Below, one piece after another: positions 1 through 6,323 of a stretch of 32,673 bases of DNA. Source of the stretch: JANQPA01 sp964628385 (GTDB lineage: Bacteria > Bacteroidota > Bacteroidia > Chitinophagales > Saprospiraceae). Each line of letters begins with the position of its first letter. Positions within the stretch are counted from its first letter, which is position 1. A program made the translations under genes and the position numbers. The stretch covers positions 1 through 32,673 of the forward strand of contig CAZVOD010000050.1 in NCBI GenBank assembly GCA_964628385.1. Reading direction: 5' to 3'. The notes below the pieces were generated by a model. That model searched no databases. It saw only the letters and a program-made list of their open reading frames with translations, and had not been told where the DNA came from.

Positions 1-251
1 AAAACGCTTCGCCTTGCTGCACAAGCCTTTGCCTTCAACTATAAACCCACATTCTTAAACAACTTCTATTTTTCCAATCCTACACCTTAACACTACCTGT
101 TTATTTTGGGAAAAATAGCAATAATATACCAAAAACACAGAGAAGACTGGAGAATAGTTTATCAGGCGATCAACAGTATCACTATCCCGGGAAATAATTC
201 AGAGGTGGAGTTTAAGATTAAAAGTATCATAAGGTTAGCAAGGCAGCCTGA
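1..251. other. Unassigned stretch downstream of paaC
   Basis: On the + strand, frame 1 is open from the window edge to a TAA at 88-90 (29 codons ending NFYFSNPTP), so the C-terminus of an unseen gene convergent with paaC could end here. The same frame stays open from 91 to a TAA at 271-273, with a TTG at 106 that could begin a 55-residue peptide overlapping the end of paaC by 22 bases. I recognise neither piece, and both may be chance. No minus-strand continuation of the paa operon (paaD) is visible. Confidence 0.2.
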
Positions 252-1010
252 TTACCATTCCATATCCGGGTAAGCCCGTTGCATGTACTGCATTTCGGCT
301 AAAATATAGCCTAGATTTTCGGTGTGTGTACCCATTTTTCCACCTTTTTGCATCCATATATCTTTAGGATAAGAAAGTGTAGCCATTTGGCAAATTTCAT
401 CCAGCTTCTGATCAAAAAGTGGTTTTACAGCATTTAAATCCACACCGATTCCCGAATCGGCCATTGCAATATCGATATCGTTTGGCGTTACCAATTCCTG
501 GGAATACATCCAAAGGTCATCTATGGCTTGCTGCATTTTGTTGTGACTCAATTCTGTACCATCACCTAATCGGATCATCCATTCTGAGCTGTACTTGAGG
601 TGATAACTGACTTCCTTAATCGACTTTTCGGCGAGGGCGGCCAGCCTTTCATCAGTACTATTTAGTAATTGAAGCTGAAAGTAGTAATGGAAAGCGTCAA
701 AAATAAACTGACGAGCAATAGTGTAAGCAAAATCTTCGTTGGGTTGCTCAACGAGCAGAACATTGCGATACTGATCAGGCGTACGCAAAAAGGCGATCTG
801 ATCTTCGTTTCTGCCTTTTCTCTCTAGTTCGGCAGCGTAAGCCATAAGGCTTCTGGCTTGTCCCATCAAGTCAAGGGCAATATTGGTTATGGCAATATCT
901 TGTTCGAGTACCGGGCCATGGCCACACCATTCTGAAAGGCGCTGCCCCAAGATTAATGAATTATCACCTATCTGCAGAACATATTTGTAGAGCTGATCTT
1001 GCTTTTCCAT
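252..1010 (-). CDS. paaC: 1,2-phenylacetyl-CoA epoxidase structural subunit PaaC
   Basis: This is the 252-residue non-catalytic ferritin-like subunit of the phenylacetyl-CoA monooxygenase, which epoxidises the aromatic ring of phenylacetyl-CoA. In the family, PaaC pairs with PaaA and supports its di-iron site without binding iron itself. The family signature EWCGHGPVLEQDIA is at residues 27-40, followed by the helix with DLMGQARS, and the length is normal for PaaC. It is the last visible gene of a paaA-paaB-paaC run on the minus strand, 79 bases after paaB. The gap holds a short hairpin. In most operons paaD and paaE follow, but no such gene is visible below position 252, so the run ends here or continues elsewhere. 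The identification is secure. Confidence 0.95.
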   Translation of the reverse strand: MEKQDQLYKYVLQIGDNSLILGQRLSEWCGHGPVLEQDIAITNIALDLMGQARSLMAYAAELERKGRNEDQIAFLRTPDQYRNVLLVEQPNEDFAYTIARQFIFDAFHYYFQLQLLNSTDERLAALAEKSIKEVSYHLKYSSEWMIRLGDGTELSHNKMQQAIDDLWMYSQELVTPNDIDIAMADSGIGVDLNAVKPLFDQKLDEICQMATLSYPKDIWMQKGGKMGTHTENLGYILAEMQYMQRAYPDMEW

Positions 1011-1044
1011 TACTTTGCTATTGATTGGTGAGCAAATGATAAAA

Positions 1045-1069
1045 CCTCAACTCCGTCATGGAGTTAAGG
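1045..1069 (-). other. Hairpin between paaB and paaC
   Basis: AACTCC (1049-1054) pairs with GGAGTT (1060-1065) around a 5-base loop. After one mismatch the stem continues with CCT/AGG (1045-1047 and 1067-1069). There is no U-tract, so it is not a convincing terminator. It could protect or separate the paaAB and paaC parts of the message; this is inference. Confidence 0.35.
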
Positions 1070-1089
1070 CTATAATTCTTTACAATGAC

Positions 1090-1383
1090 CTAAATGTGCT
1101 TCACATCTTTAGGAATATTATAAAATGTTGGGTGGCGATAAATCTTATCGCTGGCTGGCTCAAAGAATGAGTCGGATTGGTCAGGGCTGGAAGCGACGAT
1201 ATTACTGGATTCTACCACCCATATGCTGACGCCTTCTCCGCGTCTGGTGTAAACGTCTCTGGCATTTTCAAGCGCCATCTCTGAGTCGGCAGCATGCAGG
1301 CTACCCACGTGCTTATGGCTCAATCCGTTTTTACTTCTGATAAATACCTCGAAAAGAGGCCAGTCTTTTTTTTGCTTACTCAT
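1090..1383 (-). CDS. paaB: 1,2-phenylacetyl-CoA epoxidase subunit PaaB
   Basis: This is the 97-residue small subunit of the phenylacetyl-CoA epoxidase. In studied complexes PaaB bridges PaaAC units and is needed for activity. The opening DWPLFEVFIRSKNGLSHKHV (residues 7-26), the central ARDVYTRRGEGVSIWVV and the C-terminal KIYRHPTFYNIP are typical of the family. The ATG at 1383 lies 19 bases after the paaA stop, so the two genes are almost certainly co-transcribed and perhaps translationally coupled. The length is normal. Confidence 0.95.
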   Translation of the reverse strand: MSKQKKDWPLFEVFIRSKNGLSHKHVGSLHAADSEMALENARDVYTRRGEGVSIWVVESSNIVASSPDQSDSFFEPASDKIYRHPTFYNIPKDVKHI

Positions 1384-1402
1384 ACTATACAGCTTTCTTT
1401 TA

Positions 1403-2347
1403 CTATGCTACCAATGTTTTCACTGCTTCTTTGCGCTTTCTCCTTTTCTCGGCATAAGCAGATGCTGCTTCTCTAACCCATCGGCCTTCTTCGTAGGCAC
1501 CTCTGCGGGCTTTTACACGCTGCTTATTACAAGGGCCATTTCCTTTAACAACATTCCAAAACTCATCCCAATTAATTTCTCCAAAATCGTAATGCTGGGT
1601 CTCTTCATTCCATTTGAGGTCTGGATCAGGAATGGTTAATCCCAGATAGTCGGCCTGAGGCACAGTAGTATCAATGAATCGCTGTCGCAACTCATCATTG
1701 GTAAATCGCTTTATTTTCCATTTCATGGACTGGGCAGTGTGCTTTGAGTCGCCATCACTTGGCCCAAACATCATCAGGGCCGGCCACCACCAGCGATTCA
1801 GAGCATCCTGAGCCATAGCTTTTTGCTCTTCTGATCCTCTGGCTAGTGTCAGCATAATTTCGTATCCCTGACGTTGGTGGAAGCTTTCTTCTTTACATAC
1901 TCTTACCATCGCTCTGGCGTATGGCCCATACGAACAACGGCAAAGTGGAACTTGATTCATGATGGCTGCACCATCTACCAACCAGCCAATCGTTCCAATG
2001 TCTGCCCAGCTTAATGTAGGATAATTAAATATACTGCTATATTTTGCTTCACCGGAATGTAAGTCATCCAATAGGTCATCTCTGTCGGCCCCCAACGTCT
2101 CGGCAGCACTATAAAGGTATAAACCGTGGCCGGCCTCATCCTGTACTTTGGCTAATAAAGCAACTTTCCTTCTCAAAGATGGCGCTCTCGTTATCCAGTT
2201 GCTCTCCGGCAACATACCCACAATTTCAGAGTGCGCATGCTGGGAGATCTGGCGGATTAATGTCTTGCGATACTTCTCCGGCATCCAATCTTTTGGTTCT
2301 ACTTTAATTTCTTCGTCAATCTTATTCTGAAATGCCTGATCATTCAT
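1403..2347 (-). CDS. paaA: 1,2-phenylacetyl-CoA epoxidase catalytic subunit PaaA
   Basis: This is the 314-residue di-iron catalytic subunit of the PaaABC(D)E monooxygenase, the ring-epoxidising step of aerobic hybrid phenylacetate degradation. The ferritin-like iron ligands are visible: Glu41, the first ExxH pair in DEAGH (Glu71, His74) and the second in CKEESFH (Glu154, His157). The C-terminus ends in a basic helix rich in Arg and Lys. It is the first gene of the visible operon. The ATG at 2347 lies 26 bases after the candidate -7 box, which leaves a very short leader. Repression by a TetR-type regulator is suggested by the palindrome at 2401-2414; no regulator gene lies in this window. Confidence 0.96.
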   Translation of the reverse strand: MNDQAFQNKIDEEIKVEPKDWMPEKYRKTLIRQISQHAHSEIVGMLPESNWITRAPSLRRKVALLAKVQDEAGHGLYLYSAAETLGADRDDLLDDLHSGEAKYSSIFNYPTLSWADIGTIGWLVDGAAIMNQVPLCRCSYGPYARAMVRVCKEESFHQRQGYEIMLTLARGSEEQKAMAQDALNRWWWPALMMFGPSDGDSKHTAQSMKWKIKRFTNDELRQRFIDTTVPQADYLGLTIPDPDLKWNEETQHYDFGEINWDEFWNVVKGNGPCNKQRVKARRGAYEEGRWVREAASAYAEKRRKRKEAVKTLVA

Positions 2348-2372
2348 AGCAAAATATTTTTAGTTTTATAGA

Positions 2373-2404
2373 CAAACATACGTTTTTTATACAAGAAAAA
2401 CGAA
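2373..2404 (-). promoter_or_regulatory. Candidate paaA promoter, Bacteroidota type
   Basis: On the minus strand a perfect Bacteroidota -7 box, TATGTTTG (2380 down to 2373), is preceded after 20 bases by TTCG (2404-2401), an imperfect -33 element (consensus TTTG or TTG). The spacing fits the phylum, and transcription would start close to the paaA ATG. The -33 element forms the end of the palindrome described separately. Confidence 0.55.
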
Positions 2405-2414
2405 CATTTGTTCG
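2401..2414. promoter_or_regulatory. Perfect palindrome, candidate PaaR/TetR operator
   Basis: CGAACATTTGTTCG has perfect 6-base arms around TT. An imperfect outer inverted pair flanks it: GACAAACATACG at 2371-2382 and CGTATACTTGTC at 2413-2424. It overlaps the -33 end of the candidate paaA promoter, the right place for a repressor to block transcription. The CnAAC....GTTnG pattern resembles the operator I recall for PaaR, the TetR-family phenylacetate repressor of Thermus; that comparison is from memory. Confidence 0.5.
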
Positions 2415-2419
2415 TATAC

Positions 2420-2447
2420 TTGTCTACAGTGTGTCATTTTATTTTTG
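2420..2447 (+). promoter_or_regulatory. Possible divergent promoter at the paa palindrome
   Basis: On the + strand TTG (2420-2422), 17 bases, then TATTTTTG (2440-2447) matches the Bacteroidota pattern. It would fire away from paaA toward porP/sprF, leaving a leader of about 440 bases. AT-rich sequence yields such matches by chance. Confidence 0.22.
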
Positions 2448-2897
2448 TCACATAGGTCGTCTCATGATTGGGGACTTTCCGGGAAAGGAGCAAACAACAA
2501 TGAGGCTTTTGGGGTAGGCGGTATATTTTTGTAGTATTCGTCTTACACTTTTTAGGTATAGTCAATAAAATATTTGATTAATTTTTCTTATACTTGCTAT
2601 ACAGTTATCTACTCCGTAAATCTCTTGATAGGCAGCCCAATAACTCTTTTCTTAATAGATGAACTGATAGCTTAACGTTGCCATCTTTTTAAATGTTAAA
2701 TAGAAATAAAAGGTATTAAGTAGCGTTAGAGAAGCGTTAAATCAAACTCAAACAGAGTTGGCGAGTTTAGGATATATATTGAAATATATTTTATAAGATA
2801 ATTATTTTTATTATTCAACTTGGATTTGCTAATATTGTATTGCCACAAAGATGGGCAATTATTCAACAATAATACTGCAACTTTCAAAGACCTTCTT
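2448..2897. other. AT-rich intergenic stretch upstream of porP/sprF
   Basis: No convincing gene is seen in either direction. Notable small structures are a second -7-like box TATTTTTG at 2524-2531 on the + strand, the direct repeat AGCGTTA near 2722 and 2733, and AAACTC (2744-2749), which could pair with either GAGTT (2755-2759) or GAGTTT (2763-2768), giving mutually exclusive short hairpins. None is strong enough to name. Confidence 0.4.
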
Positions 2898-3950
2898 ATG
2901 AAAAGTTTAAAAGCGTTTTGTGTAGGCTGTCTGTTAGCTTTGTGGGTGGTGCCACTAAGCGCACAGGATATTCATTTTTCCCAATTCTATTTATCACCGT
3001 TAAACTTAAATCCTGCTTTGACTGGTGTCATGAACTGTAACTCGCGTGTTGTGGCCAACTATCGCAATCAGTGGTCTAGCGTTTTGCGTTCCAATGCTTT
3101 TAGTACCTATTCGGTATCGTACGATCAGCGCATCGCTGCCGGGCGATACGATTATTTTGGAGTAGGTGGGACTTTTTGGGGTGACAGTGCCGGAGAGGCT
3201 AATTTTCAGACCTTCACTGGGAAAGTTTCTCTTTCCTACAGTAAAAAAATGGGGGGTAGAGGAGTAAGTGGCAACTATCTTGTTTTTGGTGCTGAGGCAG
3301 GTATGGCCCAAAGAAGTCTTGACTTTCTCAACTTGAGGTGGGGGACACAGCACGATGGGCAGGGAGGTTTCAACCCTAACTTGGATTCACAAGAAAATAG
3401 TTTCGACAGAGATAATTTTACTTTTGTAGATATGGCTGCCGGCTTGTTATGGTTTTCTGTATTTGATGAAAATCAGAATTTCTACGCCGGGTTTGCTTTC
3501 CATCACCTGAACAGGCCTGATCAGTCTTTTTCTACCGAAGAAGATGATTTGTTGTTCAGTAGATATACGGCGCATGCAGGAGGTGAATTTTTGCTTTCTG
3601 ATAATTTTGGATTGGTACCAGGTGTTATTTTTATGTCGCAAGGACCATCTTATCAGGTTAATGCCGGAACGAGTTTCAAGTTTTTACTGGATCGTAGAGG
3701 GTCTTCTAACCAGGCTTTCCAGGTAGGTATCTGGGCACGTATGGCTAACAATCTCGATACGGGTACTTTGACGGACGCTGTTATCTTGTCTACTCGCTTT
3801 GATTTCAACCAGTTTAGCTTAGGTTTTAGCTACGATATCAATATTTCTCCATTGCAGCCAGCAAGTAATTCTCAGGGGTCATTTGAATTTGCGATGGTTT
3901 ATAAAATATGTGGTTCAAGACGTACTACTACATACTGTCCTGAATTTTAA
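2898..3950 (+). CDS. PorP/SprF family type IX secretion membrane protein
   Basis: This 350-residue outer-membrane protein belongs to the PorP/SprF family, which serves the Bacteroidota type IX secretion and gliding system and, in some members, anchors secreted surface proteins. I start it at the ATG at 2898, because the residues from there form a clean signal peptide (hydrophobic core 8-20, cleavage after Ala22 in SAQ). The upstream TTG at 2820 would add 26 non-signal residues. The mature start DIHFSQFYLSPLNLNPALTG is the family hallmark, followed by alternating beta-strands with many Gly and aromatic residues, and the protein ends YCPEF. It stands alone: no other type IX component is adjacent. 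A 12-bp hairpin follows. Family assignment is strong; which paralogue (PorP, SprF or neither) is unclear. Confidence 0.9.
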   Translation: MKSLKAFCVGCLLALWVVPLSAQDIHFSQFYLSPLNLNPALTGVMNCNSRVVANYRNQWSSVLRSNAFSTYSVSYDQRIAAGRYDYFGVGGTFWGDSAGEANFQTFTGKVSLSYSKKMGGRGVSGNYLVFGAEAGMAQRSLDFLNLRWGTQHDGQGGFNPNLDSQENSFDRDNFTFVDMAAGLLWFSVFDENQNFYAGFAFHHLNRPDQSFSTEEDDLLFSRYTAHAGGEFLLSDNFGLVPGVIFMSQGPSYQVNAGTSFKFLLDRRGSSNQAFQVGIWARMANNLDTGTLTDAVILSTRFDFNQFSLGFSYDINISPLQPASNSQGSFEFAMVYKICGSRRTTTYCPEF

Positions 3951-3962
3951 TATGTTAATGCT

Positions 3963-3997
3963 TTGAAATGAGCAGGCTAAAAGTTTGCTCATTTCAA
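3963..3997. terminator. Hairpin terminator after porP/sprF
   Basis: TTGAAATGAGCA (3963-3974) and TGCTCATTTCAA (3986-3997) form a perfect 12-bp stem with an 11-base loop, beginning 12 bases after the PorP/SprF stop. There is no long U-tract. The TGA of the minus-strand reading frame at 3989-4219 lies inside the right arm, so the hairpin could serve both strands. Confidence 0.7.
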
Positions 3998-4219
3998 TCT
4001 ATTCAATATCTTCGCCCTTATCACGTAAAAATACTCTTCGTTAAAGCTATTCGGCAAGTTGGTAATTAAAGGTATGTCCTTTTTTTGTTGATAATAGTTT
4101 ACTCCCGAAGCGTATAATAGCTTTGTTTTGCTGCCCCAAGCAATAGATGCTGTAATTTTTTTGAAAAAAAGTACCTATATAGTGTGATAGAATCTATATA
4201 ATTTCCGTATAAGCATCAT
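3989..4219 (-). pseudogene. Unrecognised small ORF interrupted by TAG
   Basis: On the minus strand a frame runs 77 codons from an ATG-ATG pair (4219-4214) to a TGA at 3991-3989, broken by one in-frame TAG at 4177-4175 (codon 15). The 61 codons after the TAG have protein-like composition (for example LLYASGVNYYQQ and NSFNEEYFYVIRAK) and no alternative start, so a conventional ORF search misses them. The stop falls in the hairpin arm. It may be a decayed gene, the 3' remnant of a larger one, or a chance frame. I do not recognise the family. Confidence 0.35.
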
Positions 4220-4278
4220 GTTAAAGCACTATTACCTATTTCATTTAGGACATCTCCCCTCTCTGTAAAAAACAAGAG

Positions 4279-4330
4279 AAAAAATGGCTATAAATTCGAT
4301 CAAAATTGAGGAAATCCATTGCCATTTTTT
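4279..4330. repeat. Long-loop inverted repeat in the porP-bactofilin gap
   Basis: AAAAAATGGC (4279-4288) and GCCATTTTTT (4321-4330) are perfect 10-base arms 32 bases apart. The rest of 4220-4524 is AT-rich, with no gene and no exact TAnnTTTG box on the + strand, so the bactofilin promoter is not identified. The arms are low in complexity and the repeat may be incidental. Confidence 0.3.
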
Positions 4331-4524
4331 GAAATTGGAATTTTTTATTTAATTTGGCTAAACGATAGGGAGGAAACTACTTATAAGACATATTACCTAA
4401 ATCTTTAGGATTTTAGAGATCATTCTATCCCTCCAGGTTTCAAATTTCCACATGAACATAATCCAACTTGTTTAGCTAGTTATTTTAATTTTATCACTTT
4501 ATCTATTCATTTAAAGGTTATCTT

Positions 4525-5028
4525 ATGTTTGGAAACAGCAAAAAGGAGGCAACAAAGCCTAAGACGGGTTCGATTATGCCTGCTTCAACCTCTACTAATT
4601 CTCTTAACAGTTTGGTAAATGGTACAGCCGTTGAAGGTACAATTGTATCGGATAGCGATATCAGAATTGATGGAGCCATCAAGGGTAAATTAATTTGTAA
4701 TGCTAAGGTGATCATTGGTACTTCAGGAAGTATCGAAGGAGAAATCAAGTGCCGCAATGCTGTTATTGAAGGTAAATTCAATGGTTCAATAGTTGTTGAA
4801 GAACTATTGAATATCAGAGAAAGTGCCAAGATCAGTGGAGAGATCACCACCAAAAAGTTGATCGTGCAATCAGGAGCTCATTTTAATGTTGCTTGTAATA
4901 TGGGTAACAAAAAACACCAACAGCGTCCTTCCAATGCCACTACTGATCACAATAACAAAACTATAATAAAACCTTTATCAAAAGACACGGATCTTGTCAA
5001 AGAACCAAAGCCAGCAAGAGTCAAATAA
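4525..5028 (+). CDS. Bactofilin-family polymer-forming protein
   Basis: This 167-residue protein belongs to the bactofilin family (formerly DUF583), which polymerises without nucleotides into membrane-associated filaments organising cell shape and envelope functions. The core at about residues 30-125 consists of repeating hydrophobic-Gly turns (GTAVEGTIVSDSDIRIDGAI, then GSIEGEI, GKFNGSI, SAKISGEI) that fold as a right-handed beta-helix. Both tails are disordered and polar: Lys/Thr/Ser at the start, Lys/Asn/Thr at the end. In Bacteroidota a bactofilin often precedes the small ATP-synthase accessory genes, as here. Its last 35 bases overlap the start of the next frame. The ATG at 4525 is the only sensible start. 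Confidence 0.9.
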   Translation: MFGNSKKEATKPKTGSIMPASTSTNSLNSLVNGTAVEGTIVSDSDIRIDGAIKGKLICNAKVIIGTSGSIEGEIKCRNAVIEGKFNGSIVVEELLNIRESAKISGEITTKKLIVQSGAHFNVACNMGNKKHQQRPSNATTDHNNKTIIKPLSKDTDLVKEPKPARVK

Positions 5029-5245
5029 AAAGCGCAAAGAAGCCGATAAAAGCAAGCGTATTCAAAGTTATTTGAAATATTCAGGAATGGCTTTCCAAAT
5101 GGGAATTATTATCCTGGTTGGAGCCCTGATAGGGAGGCAGATCGATGCCTACTTAGAGCTTGAAAGACCATTAGGTACGGCTTCTATGTCTTTATTAGCG
5201 ATTTTTGCAGCGCTCTACGTGATATTAAAGGACTTATTAAAGTGA
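4994..5245 (+). CDS. AtpZ/AtpI-like ATP synthase accessory protein
   Basis: This 83-residue protein has a basic N-terminal tail (residues 1-24) and two membrane helices at about 30-50 and 61-80. The GMAFQMGIIILVGALIGRQI segment at the first helix is typical of AtpZ/AtpI-like proteins encoded beside F-type ATP synthase genes, which help assemble the membrane rotor or handle Mg2+. I accept a TTG start at 4994, inside the bactofilin gene, because relatives carry a similar charged tail; a second TTG at 5072 would remove it. The 35-base overlap suggests translational coupling. Family placement rests on pattern recognition; the start is the uncertain part. Confidence 0.75.
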   Translation: MSKNQSQQESNKKRKEADKSKRIQSYLKYSGMAFQMGIIILVGALIGRQIDAYLELERPLGTASMSLLAIFAALYVILKDLLK

Positions 5246-5318
5246 AAAATTGTACTTTTGCCGTCGATCTCTAAAAGAGAAATGAAAGGGGTAATTCTTT
5301 CCGGTAAAAAACAATTTT

Positions 5319-5705
5319 ATGGATAAGCGCAATTTTTTTACTCAACTAACCATTCTCTCAATCCTTTTGAGCATATCGGTCTATGTTTTGAATATAGTAC
5401 CTACTTTCGCTGCCCACTCGTTATTCTCATGGAGCGTGCTGGCTTTTTTTATTCTACTTAGTATTGTTATGTTTTTTGTAGGCCAAAAGTCAGCCGCTAA
5501 GGATAACAAAAATCGTTTTACCAATACTGTTTTGATGTTTACTTTTGTTAAATTAGTGGCAGGAGTATTGGCTATTCTTATTTATTACCTGAATATAAAG
5601 CCGGAAAGTAAGCTTTTCATTGTTCCATTTTTTGTCATTTATTTCGCATTCACCATCTTTGAATCGTACTTTATGATGAAATTGGCCAAGCAACCAGGAA
5701 CATAA
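5319..5705 (+). CDS. Four-helix membrane protein, ATP synthase I-like
   Basis: This 128-residue integral membrane protein shows four hydrophobic segments at about residues 8-28, 34-53, 69-90 and 97-119, with short charged loops (GQKSAAKDNKNRF between helices two and three). Size, topology and its place after an AtpZ-like gene match the small membrane protein usually found between atpZ and atpB in Bacteroidota, which resembles AtpI. It has no catalytic motif. Unusually, atpB does not follow; a biotin carrier gene does. Function is inferred from context. Confidence 0.6.
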   Translation: MDKRNFFTQLTILSILLSISVYVLNIVPTFAAHSLFSWSVLAFFILLSIVMFFVGQKSAAKDNKNRFTNTVLMFTFVKLVAGVLAILIYYLNIKPESKLFIVPFFVIYFAFTIFESYFMMKLAKQPGT

Positions 5706-5753
5706 TCAGCCAATCATCCCGTCTATACAACAGTTTACGTAAACGAAAAACAT

Positions 5754-6242
5754 ATGGATTCCAACAACTTTAAAGCTATCGTAGGAGAAGATTTTGAGTT
5801 TGAAAATGTTACTCCTGAAGATGTAGATATCATTTCATTAGCTGATGAAGGTAAGTTCCACGTTCTTTTGAACCATCAGTCTTATAAGGCAGAAATAATA
5901 GCCGAGAATTTTCAGGAGAAAGAGTTCGTCATCAAAATCAATGGAAGAACCTACGATGTCACTCTTAAAAATGAAGTAGACCAGCTGGTGACCCGCCTGG
6001 GCCTGACCGCTCATGTCAACCAACAAATTAAAGATATCAAAGCTCCCATGCCGGGACAAGTACTGGATATTCTCGTAGCACCAGGTGATGAAATAGAAAA
6101 AGGGACGCCGCTTGTAATCCTGGAGGCCATGAAAATGGAAAATGTTATCAAAGCTCCCGCAGATGGTAAGATCAAAAGTGTAGAAGTGAACAAAGGTGCA
6201 CCGGTAGAAAAAAATGCAGTACTTATTAAACTAGATGATTAA
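5754..6242 (+). CDS. Biotin carboxyl carrier protein of an acyl-CoA carboxylase
   Basis: This 162-residue protein carries covalently bound biotin between the carboxylase and carboxyltransferase subunits of an acetyl- or propionyl-CoA carboxylase-type enzyme. Residues 93-162 form a biotinyl domain with the signature EAMKMEN (124-130); Lys127 is the predicted biotinylation site, 35 residues from the C-terminus as usual. Residues 1-85 are a small beta-rich region like the linker domain of propionyl-CoA carboxylase alpha subunits. A lipoyl domain is ruled out by AMKM in place of the lipoyl DKA motif. Partner carboxylase genes are not in the window. The gene ends 12 bases before a strong hairpin. 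Confidence 0.92.
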   Translation: MDSNNFKAIVGEDFEFENVTPEDVDIISLADEGKFHVLLNHQSYKAEIIAENFQEKEFVIKINGRTYDVTLKNEVDQLVTRLGLTAHVNQQIKDIKAPMPGQVLDILVAPGDEIEKGTPLVILEAMKMENVIKAPADGKIKSVEVNKGAPVEKNAVLIKLDD

Positions 6243-6254
6243 AAGGCTGTCGTC

Positions 6255-6315
6255 CTGTTGTAACAATCACTTTCACCCTATTCCCTTCGGGCCAGCGAAA
6301 GTGATCGTTAAACAG
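6255..6315. terminator. Bidirectional terminator between biotin carrier and dsbD
   Basis: Arms at 6255-6274 and 6297-6315 pair nearly throughout, including an uninterrupted ATCACTTTC/GAAAGTGAT core, around a 22-base loop. Two convergent genes end on either side (6242 on +, 6324 on -), so it can stop both transcripts. Confidence 0.8.
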
Positions 6316-6323
6316 TTGTATTA

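Noticed and set aside
2744..2768. Mutually exclusive AAACTC/GAGTT hairpins as a riboswitch
   Set aside because: Stems of 5-6 bp with no conserved core and no terminator before porP are too weak to name a switch.
2820..2897. TTG start of PorP/SprF at 2820
   Set aside because: It would put 26 polar residues before a clean signal peptide that begins at the ATG at 2898.
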